Counted from the stretch's first letter, positions 7,865 to 18,438 are shown. The stretch: DNA of 64,000 nt from Marinigracilibium pacificum (GCF_012926615.1 NZ_JABBNU010000009.1:1-64000); one strand, 5' to 3'. A program made the numbers and translations. Notes: generated by a model from the sequence alone, not told the origin.

Positions 7865-10480
7865 TTAATCTTCTATTTTGACATGATCGAGATTCTTAAA
7901 TACAATGTGATCTCCTTCCACATCAATTCCTACCACGGAATCTTTATGAATATTGCCAGCGAGTATTTCCTTAGATAATTCATTAAGTACTTCTCTCTGA
8001 ATTATTCTTTTCAATGGACGCGCACCAAATGTTGGATCGTATCCTGTTCGACCCAGATAATCAAGTGCCGCATCTGTTGCTTCAAGCTTGATGCCATTAT
8101 GAGCCAGCCTGTCTTTTATTAGGTTAAACTGAATCCCAACAATCTTTCTGATATCTTCCCTGGAAAGAGGTCTGAACATTATCAGCTCATCGATTCTATT
8201 TAAGAATTCTGGTCTGACAGACTTCTTCATTAATTCGAAAACTTCATTTTTGGTTTTATCAATGACTTCATCATGATTAAATTCATCCATCATCTCAAAA
8301 TTACTTTGAATGATATTTGAACCAATATTAGTTGTCATGATAATTATCGTATTCTTGAAGTTTGCAATACGACCCTTATTATCAGTTAATCGTCCATCAT
8401 CTAGCACCTGAAGTAGAATGTTGAATACATCAGGATGCGCTTTCTCAATCTCATCCAATAAAACAACACTGTACGGCTTTCTTCTTACTGCTTCTGTCAG
8501 CTGGCCACCTTCATCATAACCTACATAACCCGGAGGCGCTCCAACCAGCCTACTTACTGCATGACGCTCTTGATATTCTGACATATCGATCCTTACCATG
8601 GCATTTTCATCATTGAACAGATAATCAGCCAATGCTTTTGCAAGTTCAGTCTTACCAACACCGGTTGTACCCATAAAAATGAAACTACCAATTGGCCTTT
8701 TAGGGTCTTGTAATCCTGCACGACTTCTTCTAACAGCATCCGAAAGTGCCTGTATTGCCTCTTGCTGACCGGCTACACGCTTACCTAATTCTTCTTCAAG
8801 ATGAAGCAATTTCTCTCTTTCACTTTCGAGCATTTTACTTACCGGAATACCTGTCCATCTAGCAACTACTTCAGCAATATCTTCAGAATCTACTTCTTCC
8901 TTTAGCAGACTTTCTTCACCCTGCATATCGGCAACTTGTTTTTGTAATTCATCAAGTTTATTCTGAGTTTCAACAAGCTTACCGTATCTAATTTCCGCTA
9001 CCTTTTCATACTCACCTGAACGCTCAGCTTTTTCAGCTTCAAGTTTCAGTTTGTCTATTTCTTCTTTAGTATGCTGGATACCCTGGATAACACTTTTTTC
9101 ATTTTCCCATTTAGCCTTAAGACTGTCTCGTTGTTCACTTAGCTCAGCAATATCCTTATTTAAGATAGATTCTTTTTCCTTATCTTTTTCACGCCTGATC
9201 GCTTCACGCTCAATCTCAAGCTGCATAATTTTCCTGTTAAGTTCATCAAGTTCCTCAGGAAGAGAATCAATTTCGATTCTCAATTTAGATGCTGCTTCAT
9301 CCATCAGGTCAATAGCCTTATCAGGAAGAAAACGATCTGAAATATATCTACTTGAAAGCTCAACAGCTGCAATCACGGCATCATCTTTTATTCTAACTCC
9401 GTGATGAAGTTCATATTTATCTTTGATACCTCGAAGTATTGAAATTGCATCTTCTTCACTTGGTTCGTCAACAATTACAGACTGAAACCTTCTTTCCAGA
9501 GCTTTATCCTTTTCAATATACTTCTGATATTCTTTTAAAGTTGTTGCTCCAATTGCATGCAGCTCACCTCTGGCCAGGGCCGGTTTTAATAAGTTAGCAG
9601 CATCCATGGCTCCTTCACCACCACCTCCGGCACCGATAAGAGTATGAATTTCATCAATAAATAAGATAATCTCTCCATCAGAATCTTTCACTTCTTTGAT
9701 TACTGACTTCAAACGCTCCTCAAACTCACCTTTATATTTGGCTCCAGCAACCAAAAGCCCCATATCAAGCGATATTAAAGTTTTTGATTTCAAGTTTTCA
9801 GGTACATCACCATCAACAATACGCTGAGCCATACCTTCAACAATGGCCGTTTTACCTACACCAGGCTCACCGAGTAAAATCGGATTGTTCTTAGTTCTAC
9901 GAGAAAGAATCTGCAAAACCCTTCTTATCTCTTCATCTCTACCAATTACAGGGTCAATCTTTCCTTGTCTTGCCAGCTCATTTAGATTTATAGAATACCT
10001 TGAAAGAGCCTGGTACTTATTTTCAGCATTTTGATCAGTTACTTTTGACCCACCTCTCAGCTCTTTAATCGCTTTAACAGCATCAGCCTCATTAAACCCA
10101 TGATTTTTTAATAGTCCGGCAGTCTTATCCTTACCCTTTAATAAACCAAGAATAATATGTTCTACTGCTACAAACTCATCTCCAAAGGTCTTTAGCGATT
10201 TGTTAGCTTCAGAAAGAGTCTGATGTGCATCATTAGATAAATATGGTTTACCTCCAGTTACTTTTGGATAAGAACGAATTAAGTCATCTAATTCACCATT
10301 AAGTACCGGAGTATTTACATTCAGCTTTTTAGCCAGATACGAAAACACATTCTCGTCGGTCGATATAATCCCCTTTAGCAAATGACCAGTTTCAACAGCT
10401 TGCTGATCATTAGCCATTGCTATTTCAGTAGCCTTTTGAATGGCCTCCTGAGACTTTAATGTATAATTGTCAAATGTCAT
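7865..10480 (-). CDS. clpB: ATP-dependent disaggregase ClpB
   Basis: A hexameric AAA+ chaperone that threads aggregated proteins through its pore together with DnaK. It has 871 residues, the usual full length. Residues 1-145 hold the double Clp N-domain. Walker A1 (GEPGVGKT) is at 204-211 and its Walker B is [10 protein letters not shown] long coiled-coil middle domain with many Lys/Glu residues spans roughly 405-530. Walker A2 (GTTGVGKT) is near 605, with the second ATPase and [10 protein letters not shown] at the end. The pore segment [13 protein letters not shown] is present. It has no ClpP-binding IGF loop as in ClpA/X, which agrees with ClpB. It is monocistronic with its own terminator. 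No heat-shock promoter or CIRCE element was recognised in the 272 bases upstream. Confidence 0.97.
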   Translation of the reverse strand: MTFDNYTLKSQEAIQKATEIAMANDQQAVETGHLLKGIISTDENVFSYLAKKLNVNTPVLNGELDDLIRSYPKVTGGKPYLSNDAHQTLSEANKSLKTFGDEFVAVEHIILGLLKGKDKTAGLLKNHGFNEADAVKAIKELRGGSKVTDQNAENKYQALSRYSINLNELARQGKIDPVIGRDEEIRRVLQILSRRTKNNPILLGEPGVGKTAIVEGMAQRIVDGDVPENLKSKTLISLDMGLLVAGAKYKGEFEERLKSVIKEVKDSDGEIILFIDEIHTLIGAGGGGEGAMDAANLLKPALARGELHAIGATTLKEYQKYIEKDKALERRFQSVIVDEPSEEDAISILRGIKDKYELHHGVRIKDDAVIAAVELSSRYISDRFLPDKAIDLMDEAASKLRIEIDSLPEELDELNRKIMQLEIEREAIRREKDKEKESILNKDIAELSEQRDSLKAKWENEKSVIQGIQHTKEEIDKLKLEAEKAERSGEYEKVAEIRYGKLVETQNKLDELQKQVADMQGEESLLKEEVDSEDIAEVVARWTGIPVSKMLESEREKLLHLEEELGKRVAGQQEAIQALSDAVRRSRAGLQDPKRPIGSFIFMGTTGVGKTELAKALADYLFNDENAMVRIDMSEYQERHAVSRLVGAPPGYVGYDEGGQLTEAVRRKPYSVVLLDEIEKAHPDVFNILLQVLDDGRLTDNKGRIANFKNTIIIMTTNIGSNIIQSNFEMMDEFNHDEVIDKTKNEVFELMKKSVRPEFLNRIDELIMFRPLSREDIRKIVGIQFNLIKDRLAHNGIKLEATDAALDYLGRTGYDPTFGARPLKRIIQREVLNELSKEILAGNIHKDSVVGIDVEGDHIVFKNLDHVKIED

Positions 10481-10752
10481 ATTAGTATAATTTCTTGTTC
10501 CTTTTAGCTATGAGGGTTGAACAAGAACTCTACCAATTGATATTTTTATATTAAATGAAGAAAAAACGTCAGGTTTTTAAGTTTGAATAGCATTATTTAA
10601 AGACAAAATGGCTTATTACAGTTCTTTTTTAGAGAATTCAATGCCTTAATGACAGGTTTGAAATAAATAATTGTACAGAAAAAAGCTATTGCTAAGCATT
10701 AATATGATGTTTATCAATAAATATTAGCAAGAATTATCTTTATCATTCTAAA

Positions 10753-11253
10753 TCATCTCAACACGATTCTTGGTAAAAGATTTTCATGTTTAATCTGACC
10801 ATCTTCAGTAGTAACATAAAGATAGTAGCCGGCCAAATCATCATTTAAATTCAAGTCGATTTTTAATTCAACAAATTTAAACCCTTCATTTTCTACTGTC
10901 AACTTATATCGTAAAGAGCGCACAACGTGTGTTTGTTCAGCACCAAAAAGTCTATATGATTTAATATCACCTAATAGTGATTGAATCAGAAGATAAGATT
11001 CATTGAATGCATAACTATTTCTTATTCCCTGATAAATCTTTGGTGTGATATATTTTTTATCCAAAAGGTAATCTGGTCCTTCATCAGATTTAAACGAATA
11101 CAAAATATCTTGAACAATATGAGAACCATATGATCTCTGCCCTTCATCTATATTCTCTAATGGTATTTTAACAGGACCATCATTCATACAGCCAGTTATG
11201 AAAAACAGAATTAGAAAAGCTATTTGAAAAATAATATTCTTAAAAGACTTCAT
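10753..11253 (-). CDS. Unknown lipoprotein
   Basis: I do not recognise the family. The 166-residue product has a lipoprotein signal: a hydrophobic stretch ending ITGC with the lipidated cysteine at about residue 22. The mature protein starts with polar residues and has an alpha/beta mixture, including YGSHIVQDILYSF and KLTVENEGFKFVELKIDLN near the end, perhaps an NTF2-like or cystatin-like fold. That is only a suggestion. Its start lies 25 bases after the stop of the small membrane-anchored protein gene upstream (11279-11704), so the two are probably an operon of envelope proteins. A function cannot be given. Confidence 0.72.
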   Translation of the reverse strand: MKSFKNIIFQIAFLILFFITGCMNDGPVKIPLENIDEGQRSYGSHIVQDILYSFKSDEGPDYLLDKKYITPKIYQGIRNSYAFNESYLLIQSLLGDIKSYRLFGAEQTHVVRSLRYKLTVENEGFKFVELKIDLNLNDDLAGYYLYVTTEDGQIKHENLLPRIVLR

Positions 11254-11278
11254 TTAATACAGTTAAAAAAATCAGGAA

Positions 11279-11704
11279 TTAATCTCTATATACCTGCAAT
11301 AATCTTATCCCAGAAGGATTATTTGTTGAGGCAGAAAAAGAATTGTTTTTCCTAAACCTTATAATATTTTCATGAGAAACTCTTATTACGTTTTTAGAGA
11401 ACATTTCTTCATTCTCATCAAACCCTTTAGCTTTAGAATACATATCTCTATCAAGGTTGGGATGTAAAGGCCAATATATTATAGGCTTATAAAAATAAAT
11501 GTATTCCTCATCTATATCTTTGATTTTATAAAAGTTGCTGCCTGTTTGACCTTCATTTCTCATTAAATTTTCAAATACATAATAATCTCCAATTTGAGGT
11601 GACGCAAACTTTTCTTCAGTATCCTTTGTATTTACATGACGCATGAAGGTAGCAAAAAGAATAAATAACAAAAAACCTAACCCTATTTTAGCGTATTTCT
11701 TCAT
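11279..11704 (-). CDS. Unknown membrane-anchored protein
   Basis: 141 residues with one N-terminal hydrophobic helix (KIGLGFLLFILFATFM, about 6-21) and no lipobox. It is therefore probably a signal anchor with the rest in the periplasm. The soluble part has many Tyr/Phe and Lys/Asp residues (GDYYVFENL, YKIKDIDEEYIYFYKP), which suggests a small beta-rich domain. I see no catalytic motif and do not recognise the family. It is first in a probable two-gene unit with the lipoprotein gene downstream. Confidence 0.68.
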   Translation of the reverse strand: MKKYAKIGLGFLLFILFATFMRHVNTKDTEEKFASPQIGDYYVFENLMRNEGQTGSNFYKIKDIDEEYIYFYKPIIYWPLHPNLDRDMYSKAKGFDENEEMFSKNVIRVSHENIIRFRKNNSFSASTNNPSGIRLLQVYRD

Positions 11705-11802
11705 TGTTTCTCCAGTTAAAAAAAAATCCCTATATCATATATCTATGTACCTTTGATTTGGTAACCAAAAAAAATTATGTTTTATAAAAATTAGATAAAG
11801 CT

Positions 11803-12402
11803 CTATTTATTCTTTAAAAATGGGCTTTTCATAAATGACCTTGGTATGGGTGTCTCAAGCATATCATCAATTTCCTTCACACTTTTAACTCCCTCAATTG
11901 TCATAAAGGCTTTTGGATTGTTCTCTCTTATAAGGACTTCCAAATCGTGCAATTGTTTTCTACTCGCTATAACGAAAATAACACTCACTTCTCCTTTGCT
12001 TCCATGCGCCTCTACTTCTGTGAATTTATACCCTTCAGTTTTGAGAGCCTTCAATAATTTTGAAGCATTTCTTTGTGTAATAATTCTAACAACTGCATTA
12101 CCAATCGCCAGCTTTTCTTCAATAGCCATCCCAATATAAATCCCGGTAGCAAACCCTCCTGCATAGGCGATATATGAAATTGGATTTGAAAGGTGCTGCA
12201 TAATCTGACCAATTGCAATCAACCAGATCAGGGCCTCAAGAAACCCAAGAGCTGTTGACAAGGCACGTTTCCCTTGCAACATGTAAATCACTCTCAATGT
12301 ATTCAGGGGTACATCAATTATTCTAGCAAGAAAGATAATTAACGGTAAAACTACATACTCAAATAATTCCTGACTGAGTCCAAATACAGTAGCAAAATCC
12401 AT
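11803..12402 (-). CDS. UPF0316 membrane protein (DUF5698 plus DUF2179)
   Basis: 199 residues. The N-terminal half has three hydrophobic helices, with the conserved ARIIDVPLNTLRVIYMLQGKR segment of the DUF5698/UPF0316 membrane domain. The C-terminal 80 residues are a DUF2179 (PII-like) cytoplasmic domain around VVRIITQRNASKLLKALKTEGYKFTEVEAHGSKGEV. DUF2179 modules in YitT-type proteins are ligand-sensing folds. The substrate or ligand of this group is unknown. It stands alone, divergent from rlmN. Confidence 0.87.
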   Translation of the reverse strand: MDFATVFGLSQELFEYVVLPLIIFLARIIDVPLNTLRVIYMLQGKRALSTALGFLEALIWLIAIGQIMQHLSNPISYIAYAGGFATGIYIGMAIEEKLAIGNAVVRIITQRNASKLLKALKTEGYKFTEVEAHGSKGEVSVIFVIASRKQLHDLEVLIRENNPKAFMTIEGVKSVKEIDDMLETPIPRSFMKSPFLKNK

Positions 12403-12510
12403 AAGATAAAAGTTTCAATTCTAGATATCAATTATTTTTGATTTAATCAAATTTCCCTTATTTCCTTTAGTATAAAAACAATTTTTTAAAACTCTATCAG
12501 CAATTCTACG

Positions 12511-12518
12511 TACATTTG
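12511..12518 (+). promoter_or_regulatory. Candidate -7 promoter element of rlmN
   Basis: TACATTTG matches the Bacteroidota -7 consensus TAnnTTTG and lies just before the rlmN ATG. No TTG is found at the expected -33 position, so the call is weak. If correct, the 5' UTR would be nearly absent. Confidence 0.3.
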
Positions 12519-12522
12519 CATC

Positions 12523-13584
12523 ATGGCAGCAATAGTGAAGAAAAAGAATATCAGGAGTTTAAAACCTGAAGAGTTAAAGCAAATTTTTATAGAGAATGGT
12601 GAAAAAGCATTCAGAGCCAAGCAGGTTCAGGAATGGCTATGGAAAAAATCTGCCCGTTCTTTTGATGATATGACCAATCTCTCTAAAGAACTTCGTGAAT
12701 GGTTAAAAGAGAATTTTGTAATAAATGCTGTTACTATTGCTGACCAACAAAAAAGTAGTGACGGCACAATTAAGCTGGGATTTAAACTCCATGATGGACA
12801 TTTGGTTGAAGGAGTTCTAATACCTACATCTAAAAGAATTACAGCTTGTATTTCCTCACAAGTGGGCTGTTCTTTAACATGTGCTTTTTGTGCTACTGGC
12901 TTTCTTGATAGAAAGAGAAACATAGAAGCTGCCGAAATTTATGATCAGGTAGTTTTAATAAAAGAATTAGCTGAAGAATTATATGGACGCCCATTAACAA
13001 ATATTGTTTATATGGGCATGGGGGAACCACTTTTAAATTATAGCCACGTTTTTAAATCTGCTGAACTTATTACGGGTGAAGACGGATTAAACATGGCTTC
13101 GAAAAGAATCACTGTTTCAACAGCCGGCATTTCAAAAATGATCAAAAAATTGGCTGATGATGACGCTAAGTTCAACCTTGCTCTTTCACTTCATGCTGCA
13201 AATGATGAAAAGCGGGATAAAATCATGCCTATTAATGAATCTAATACACTAGAGGCTCTTGCTGACTCATTGAAGTATTATTACGAAAAGACCAAAATGC
13301 AGGTCACTTACGAATATATTGTTTTCAATAATTTCAATGATGGTATTCAAGATGCTGAAGAATTATATCAATTCACAAAGCATGTTCCTTCCAAGGTTAA
13401 CATCATTGAATACAATCCAATTGACCAGGCTGATTTTGTAAACACAGCAGAAGACAAATTAGAAAAATTTGCTGCCTACCTTGAGAATAAAGGAGTTGTT
13501 GTCAATGTAAGACGAAGCAGAGGTAAAGATATTGATGCTGCTTGCGGACAACTTGCAAATAAAGGGCATAAGGAAACTGCTTAA
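12523..13584 (+). CDS. rlmN: Dual-specificity RNA methyltransferase RlmN
   Basis: A radical-SAM enzyme that methylates C2 of adenosine 2503 in 23S rRNA and A37 of some tRNAs. It has 353 residues. The iron-sulfur motif CxxxCxxC is Cys116-Cys120-Cys123 (GCSLTCAFCATG). The methyl-carrying cysteine is Cys341 in DAACGQLA near the C-terminus. The N-terminal segment with FRAKQVQEWLW is the RlmN RNA-binding accessory domain. RlmN rather than Cfr is called from the typical length and the KRITACISSQVGC context. It converges on the M19 dipeptidase gene, with seven bases between stops and no obvious terminator. Confidence 0.96.
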   Translation: MAAIVKKKNIRSLKPEELKQIFIENGEKAFRAKQVQEWLWKKSARSFDDMTNLSKELREWLKENFVINAVTIADQQKSSDGTIKLGFKLHDGHLVEGVLIPTSKRITACISSQVGCSLTCAFCATGFLDRKRNIEAAEIYDQVVLIKELAEELYGRPLTNIVYMGMGEPLLNYSHVFKSAELITGEDGLNMASKRITVSTAGISKMIKKLADDDAKFNLALSLHAANDEKRDKIMPINESNTLEALADSLKYYYEKTKMQVTYEYIVFNNFNDGIQDAEELYQFTKHVPSKVNIIEYNPIDQADFVNTAEDKLEKFAAYLENKGVVVNVRRSRGKDIDAACGQLANKGHKETA

Positions 13585-13591
13585 CAGTTCC

Positions 13592-14587
13592 TTACCCCTT
13601 ATAATTATCCAATAAGTATTTCAAACCAGTTTTGTAGCTATACCTTTCAGCAAAGCTAGCGCCGAATTGTGTGGCTATTTTCTTTGAAATCTTAGGGAAC
13701 TTGGATGAATCTACCTGCTCCGGAAAAAACATCGGGTGTCTTTCAGGTTCATAATCAACCCAGTAAAAGTAATCTGCACCCTGCACAATATGGTTTTCAC
13801 CACCAAGCTTGATTCCATGTTCGATATGCTCCAGATAATAATCCGGTTCTTCCTGATTCATGTAATCGCGCAGGTAGGTAATACCGATTATTCCATCATT
13901 GTGAATTACATACTTGGCATGCTCATCGGTTAAATTCCTGTCATGTTCATATACCTCCCTGAAATTTGAATGCGAGGCTATAACTTTCAACTTTAAGCCT
14001 TTCTTTTCCTTGTATTCAATTATATCATCAGCAAGTTTATAACTTGTATGTGAAAGATCTACTGCTATTCCATGCTTATCAAGTAGATCTAGCAAAATTT
14101 CACCATCTTCTTTGAGCCCTACCTCTTGAGCTTTATTACCTCCTCCAAACCTGTTTTCGCCATGATGAGTCATCGAAACATACAACGGCTTACCAATCCA
14201 ACTACTCATTGCAAGCAAATTCATTTCTGTCTGCACTTCAGCATCACCTTCCTCAAGACATAGCCCGGATGCTCCTTCAATTGCCGGAATAAGAGTAATG
14301 TTCTTTTTTCTCATTTTTCCTTTCCATTTTTTGAAAGGAAAATCACGCTGATAAAGTTCGAAAAGAATTTTAGCCTGCCTAAATGCATTGATTACACTAT
14401 TCTCCCCAGGTGCAGTAAAAATTGCACAAGTCTGAACCTTAACCTTTCCTGACTCAAGTGCTGGTAATGAACACCCAATATCATCAGTTTGCTCAAGGGC
14501 ATCATAGGATAAAGCCGGTAGATTCTGAACATTAGAAAGGTAACTTAACAGATCACAATGGAAATCGACTACAGGTAATTTTTGCAT
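13592..14587 (-). CDS. Membrane dipeptidase family (M19) hydrolase
   Basis: A binuclear zinc dipeptidase of the renal dipeptidase family, 331 residues, with no signal peptide and so probably cytoplasmic. The first metal motif HxD is VDFHCDLL near residue 10. Glu in IPAIEGASGL is the bridging ligand region. Further ligands are likely in VDLSHTSY and VIASHSNFREV, and the late region QGADYFYW fits the family. Substrates are normally dipeptides, some with a D-amino acid at the second position. It stands alone between rlmN (convergent) and the menB terminator. Confidence 0.9.
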   Translation of the reverse strand: MQKLPVVDFHCDLLSYLSNVQNLPALSYDALEQTDDIGCSLPALESGKVKVQTCAIFTAPGENSVINAFRQAKILFELYQRDFPFKKWKGKMRKKNITLIPAIEGASGLCLEEGDAEVQTEMNLLAMSSWIGKPLYVSMTHHGENRFGGGNKAQEVGLKEDGEILLDLLDKHGIAVDLSHTSYKLADDIIEYKEKKGLKLKVIASHSNFREVYEHDRNLTDEHAKYVIHNDGIIGITYLRDYMNQEEPDYYLEHIEHGIKLGGENHIVQGADYFYWVDYEPERHPMFFPEQVDSSKFPKISKKIATQFGASFAERYSYKTGLKYLLDNYKG

Positions 14588-14610
14588 ATCAATAAGGTTT
14601 TCCTAAAAAT

Positions 14611-14640
14611 AAAAAAAGCAGTCGAAATTTCGACTGCTTT
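14611..14640 (-). terminator. Intrinsic terminator of menB
   Basis: A perfect 13-bp inverted repeat, 14615-14627 with 14628-14640, is followed on the minus strand by seven T residues. It begins 20 bases past the menB stop. Confidence 0.92.
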
Positions 14641-14660
14641 GAATTTTATTTATGTAGGTT

Positions 14661-15503
14661 TTAAGATATCCACTTAATATCCTTAAAGTCAGGTTTTCTT
14701 TTTTCAAGAAATGCGTTACGCCCCTCTTTTGCTTCGTCAGTCATATATGCAAGTCTGGTAGCTTCTCCAGCAAATACTTGCTGCCCAACCATACCATCAT
14801 CGGTCAGGTTAAATGCAAACTTCAACATTTTAATTGAAGTAGGAGATTTAGCCAGAATTTCCTGAGCCCATTCATAAGCTGTGTCTTCAAGTTCATCATG
14901 AGGAATCACAGCGTTAACCATACCCATTTCATATGCATCTTGAGCAGAATAATTTCTACCTAAAAAGAAAATTTCACGAGCACGCTTCTGTCCAACCATT
15001 TTAGCGAGATAAGCAGAACCATAACCACCATCAAAAGAAGTTACATCTGCATCTGTTTGCTTGAATATAGCATGTTCTTTACTTGCTAACGTCAAATCAC
15101 AAGTTACATGAAGACTATGACCGCCTCCAACTGCCCAACCCGGAACAACAGCGATAACAACCTTAGGCATAAAGCGCATCAAACGCTGAACTTCAAGAAT
15201 ATTCAATCGAGGAACACCATCATCATCGACATAGCCCTGATGACCACGTGCATTTTGATCGCCCCCACTACAAAATGCCCAGCCACCATCTTTTGGTGAT
15301 GGACCTTCTCCAGAAAGCAGAACAACTCCAATGGAAGGATCTTCTCTTGCATCAAGAAAAGCTTCAAATAATTCACCTACTGTCTTAGGACGGAATGCAT
15401 TTCTTACTTCAGGACGGTTAAATGCGATACGTGCTACGCCACCACATTTTTTATAAGTTATATCTTCGTATTCCTTTACGGTTTTCCAGTTAATCTTACT
15501 CAT
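14661..15503 (-). CDS. menB: 1,4-dihydroxy-2-naphthoyl-CoA synthase
   Basis: Closes the naphthoquinone ring in menaquinone biosynthesis, converting o-succinylbenzoyl-CoA to 1,4-dihydroxy-2-naphthoyl-CoA. It is a crotonase-fold enzyme of 280 residues. The MenB-specific features are CSGGDQNARG (oxyanion hole and CoA site), PGWAVGGGHSLHVTCDLT, and QTDADVTSFDGGYGS with the catalytic Asp/Tyr. The ending RKPDFKDIKW is also typical. Other men genes are not adjacent in this window. Menaquinone is the expected electron acceptor for the NADH dehydrogenase encoded at 53737-56467. Confidence 0.97.
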   Translation of the reverse strand: MSKINWKTVKEYEDITYKKCGGVARIAFNRPEVRNAFRPKTVGELFEAFLDAREDPSIGVVLLSGEGPSPKDGGWAFCSGGDQNARGHQGYVDDDGVPRLNILEVQRLMRFMPKVVIAVVPGWAVGGGHSLHVTCDLTLASKEHAIFKQTDADVTSFDGGYGSAYLAKMVGQKRAREIFFLGRNYSAQDAYEMGMVNAVIPHDELEDTAYEWAQEILAKSPTSIKMLKFAFNLTDDGMVGQQVFAGEATRLAYMTDEAKEGRNAFLEKRKPDFKDIKWIS

Positions 15504-15673
15504 TTGAATATATTTTCTATTATCAAATCGATTTAGTATTGTAAAAATACTTTTTGTAGGTGAAAATCAGATAAATATTTCAGAAACTATATTCCAAAAG
15601 CTGAATTTTATATTCTTACTGCATCAGTTAAAGAGAAATCATTAATTTAGCTGCGCAACATAAAACTCAAAAA

Positions 15674-16954
15674 ATGAATTACGAATCTAGTCTGGAATTC
15701 GCTCAGAAAATGGATCGTGAAGATAGTCTTTCACGATTCAGAGATGAATACCACATTCCAAAAGTCAATGGAAAACCCTCCATTTATTTTTGCGGAAACA
15801 GCCTTGGACTCCAACCAAAAAGAACAGCTGAGTACCTTGAGCATGAAATGAAACAATGGCGAGAGATGGGAGTTGAAGGTCATTTTGACGGCGAAACCCC
15901 TTGGTATGAAAGTCACGCCCGTTCAAAACCAGCATTGAGCAAAATTCTCGGTGCCAAAGAACATGAAATCGTAGCCATGAATAATCTGACTACGAATCTT
16001 CATTTGATGATGGTTTCATTTTATAAGCCTGAAGGTAACAGAACAAAGATTATTATGGAAGGAGGAGCCTTTCCTTCAGATATGTATGCAGTCGAAAGTC
16101 AGGTTAAATTCCATGGATTAAACCCTGCAGATCATGTCATTGAGGTTAATCCCCGTGAAGGTGAATATTTGATCCATCATGAGGATATAATAAAAGCGAT
16201 AGAAGATAATGCCGACAATATAGCTTTGGTACTGTTTCCGGGAATCCAATATTATACCGGTCAGGTATTTGACATGAAGTCTATATCAGAAGCAGGACAT
16301 AAAGCAGGAGCTAAAGTTGGATTTGACCTTGCCCATGCTGCAGGAAACATCCCTATGCAACTACATGACTGGGGAGTTGACTGTGCTACCTGGTGCTCAT
16401 ATAAATACATCAACAGTGGTCCCGGAAATGTTTCAGGATTATATGTTCATGAAAAATATGCTAACGATAACGACTTACCGAGATTTGCCGGTTGGTGGGG
16501 GCATGATCAGGACGAGCGGTTCAAAATGCTTAAAGGTTTTAAACCTATGTATGGCGCTGACGGTTGGCAATTAGCAAACCAGAATGTTTTGGCACTTGCT
16601 GCTCATCAGGCTGCATTGAGTCTATTTGAAGAGGCAGGTATCGAAAACCTCAGAGAGAAAAGTATTAAGCTAACTGGGTTTCTTGAATTTATGCTTAATG
16701 GACTTAATTCTTCAACGGATGAAAAGATAGTGGAAATCATCACTTCTTCTAACCCTGAAGAAAGAGGCTGTCAGTTATCTTTATTTGTGCATAAAGGTGG
16801 TAAAGCATTATTTAAGAGGCTACAAGAAGGAGGACTAATTGCAGACTGGCGTGAGCCCAATGTAATCAGGCTCGCACCAACTCCAATGTATAATTCTTTT
16901 GAAGATGTTTACAGACTTGTAAAATTAATGGAAGACGTCTTTAAAGAGTTCTAA
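15674..16954 (+). CDS. kynU: Kynureninase
   Basis: A PLP enzyme that cleaves kynurenine or 3-hydroxykynurenine to (3-hydroxy)anthranilate and alanine, in tryptophan breakdown or the kynurenine route to NAD. It has 426 residues, the full length. The PLP lysine is Lys244 in WCSYKYINSGPG. The phosphate/Asp region GFDLAHAAGN and the family-specific YFCGNSLGLQPK at the N-terminus are clear. C-terminal residues near DWREPNVIRLAPTP complete the site. The gene stands alone: no tryptophan dioxygenase, monooxygenase or formamidase lies nearby. Its last four bases overlap the stop of the convergent lytic transglycosylase gene. Confidence 0.96.
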   Translation: MNYESSLEFAQKMDREDSLSRFRDEYHIPKVNGKPSIYFCGNSLGLQPKRTAEYLEHEMKQWREMGVEGHFDGETPWYESHARSKPALSKILGAKEHEIVAMNNLTTNLHLMMVSFYKPEGNRTKIIMEGGAFPSDMYAVESQVKFHGLNPADHVIEVNPREGEYLIHHEDIIKAIEDNADNIALVLFPGIQYYTGQVFDMKSISEAGHKAGAKVGFDLAHAAGNIPMQLHDWGVDCATWCSYKYINSGPGNVSGLYVHEKYANDNDLPRFAGWWGHDQDERFKMLKGFKPMYGADGWQLANQNVLALAAHQAALSLFEEAGIENLREKSIKLTGFLEFMLNGLNSSTDEKIVEIITSSNPEERGCQLSLFVHKGGKALFKRLQEGGLIADWREPNVIRLAPTPMYNSFEDVYRLVKLMEDVFKEF

Positions 16955-18438
16955 TCAAGACGGGCTACTCTTTGCAGCTTACTTGAATCATTATAGATTA
17001 ACTGATACTGTTCGTATAATTTCATGATTTCACGAACATAGGCTACTGTCTCAGTTCCGCGGCAGTAGCCATATTTCACTACTTTATCCTGATAATAATC
17101 TTGCTGAGACTTTAACAATAAGTATTTCTCGACATTATCTTCCCACTTTTGAGGATCTGCTCCATACTTTCTAGCCAACCTTCTGGCATCAAGAATATGC
17201 CCCTGACCAATATTATAGGAAGCTAAGACAAACTTTTTCCTTTCGGTACTATCAGAAACTCTTTCAGCCCAATATTCATCGAGCCATTTTAGATGTGAGG
17301 CGCCGGCTTTAATATTTTGTTCCGGATCAAAAGTATTTGTTACCCCATATTCCTTAGCCGTCTCAGGTAAAAGCTGAAACAAACCATGAGCCCCAGCCCA
17401 TGAAGTTACATTGGGGTCAAACCTGGATTCCTGATATGCCACAGAAGCTAAGAGCAACCAATCCCATCCCATCTTAACAGCATTTTCTTTAAATGATTGA
17501 TCAAAAGGAGATAATTTCTCACTAGAAAATGAAGCATAATCACTTTTAACCCATTTACGATTATACTTAGGGTTTTCGAAATACTTACGGTAAATAACAT
17601 GATAGTCATTTGTCTTACGCATCTTTCGAACCCATTGATTTATTGAAGACTCTAATGAATCGGCATTTTTTCTAACAGCCCATGAAATTCTTTGAGGAAA
17701 ACTAACTGCAGTTTCAACATCTATATCAGGGTAATAAGTAGCATTAACCTTTGCCATGTTTTCATCGGCTACAGTATAATCTATTTCTCCTTCGGCAACT
17801 TTCCTGATTAGATCTTCAGTAGTCATATCTTTATCAGCTTCAACAATAAAGATATCATCGCCCAGTTCCTCAGACAGGTTTTGCAATCTCGATAAATAGG
17901 CACTACTATTCCTGACATAAACTTCCTTACCAATCAGATCTAAAGGGTCTCTGACCAGGATATTTTCAGTCTGATGCCATTTTAGTTTGCGCCAGTTATC
18001 AGGTTTTCTCTGAACTAATACTTGACGCTCTATAGAGTGATATTCCGTAAAGGTGGCATACTTCTTTCTTTCCTTTGTAATAGAAAGGTTATATGCTATG
18101 ATATCCACCTTTCCTGAATTAAGCATTTTAAACGCTTCTTCAATACTTGGAGAAATCTTTATTTCAAGATGAATATCAAGGTCATCAGCTAGTCTTTGAA
18201 GAAGTTCATACTCGTAACCCATAGGCTTTCCTCTATAAATAAAGTATCCAGTCGAACTATTATCTACAACAGCTCTAAGGACTCCTCGTCTTTTAATAGT
18301 TGGAAGGTCAAGGTTGACTACCTGAATAGTATTGGCGCTATCTTTAGCTACATCCTTCTGCTCTATTCCCGACTGTCGACAAGAGCTAAAGGTGATAAAT
18401 AAAAATAATACTGGTAAAAATAGTACATACTTTCCCAA
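16951..18438 (-). CDS. mltF: MltF-like membrane-bound lytic transglycosylase
   Basis: A 495-residue envelope enzyme that cleaves the glycan strand of peptidoglycan. It has a lipoprotein-like signal with Cys20 (TFSSC). A periplasmic solute-binding-type domain (SBP_bac_3) spans about 50-285. A C-terminal SLT domain at about 315-480 carries the catalytic glutamate Glu337 in VAYQESRFDPN, followed by GAHGLFQLLPETA and SYNIGQGH. This two-domain order is that of MltF. In MltF the binding domain regulates the transglycosylase in response to muropeptide. It lies 36 bases after the ENPP-type phosphodiesterase gene on the same strand, so the two may be co-transcribed. Confidence 0.92.
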   Translation of the reverse strand: MGKYVLFLPVLFLFITFSSCRQSGIEQKDVAKDSANTIQVVNLDLPTIKRRGVLRAVVDNSSTGYFIYRGKPMGYEYELLQRLADDLDIHLEIKISPSIEEAFKMLNSGKVDIIAYNLSITKERKKYATFTEYHSIERQVLVQRKPDNWRKLKWHQTENILVRDPLDLIGKEVYVRNSSAYLSRLQNLSEELGDDIFIVEADKDMTTEDLIRKVAEGEIDYTVADENMAKVNATYYPDIDVETAVSFPQRISWAVRKNADSLESSINQWVRKMRKTNDYHVIYRKYFENPKYNRKWVKSDYASFSSEKLSPFDQSFKENAVKMGWDWLLLASVAYQESRFDPNVTSWAGAHGLFQLLPETAKEYGVTNTFDPEQNIKAGASHLKWLDEYWAERVSDSTERKKFVLASYNIGQGHILDARRLARKYGADPQKWEDNVEKYLLLKSQQDYYQDKVVKYGYCRGTETVAYVREIMKLYEQYQLIYNDSSKLQRVARLD

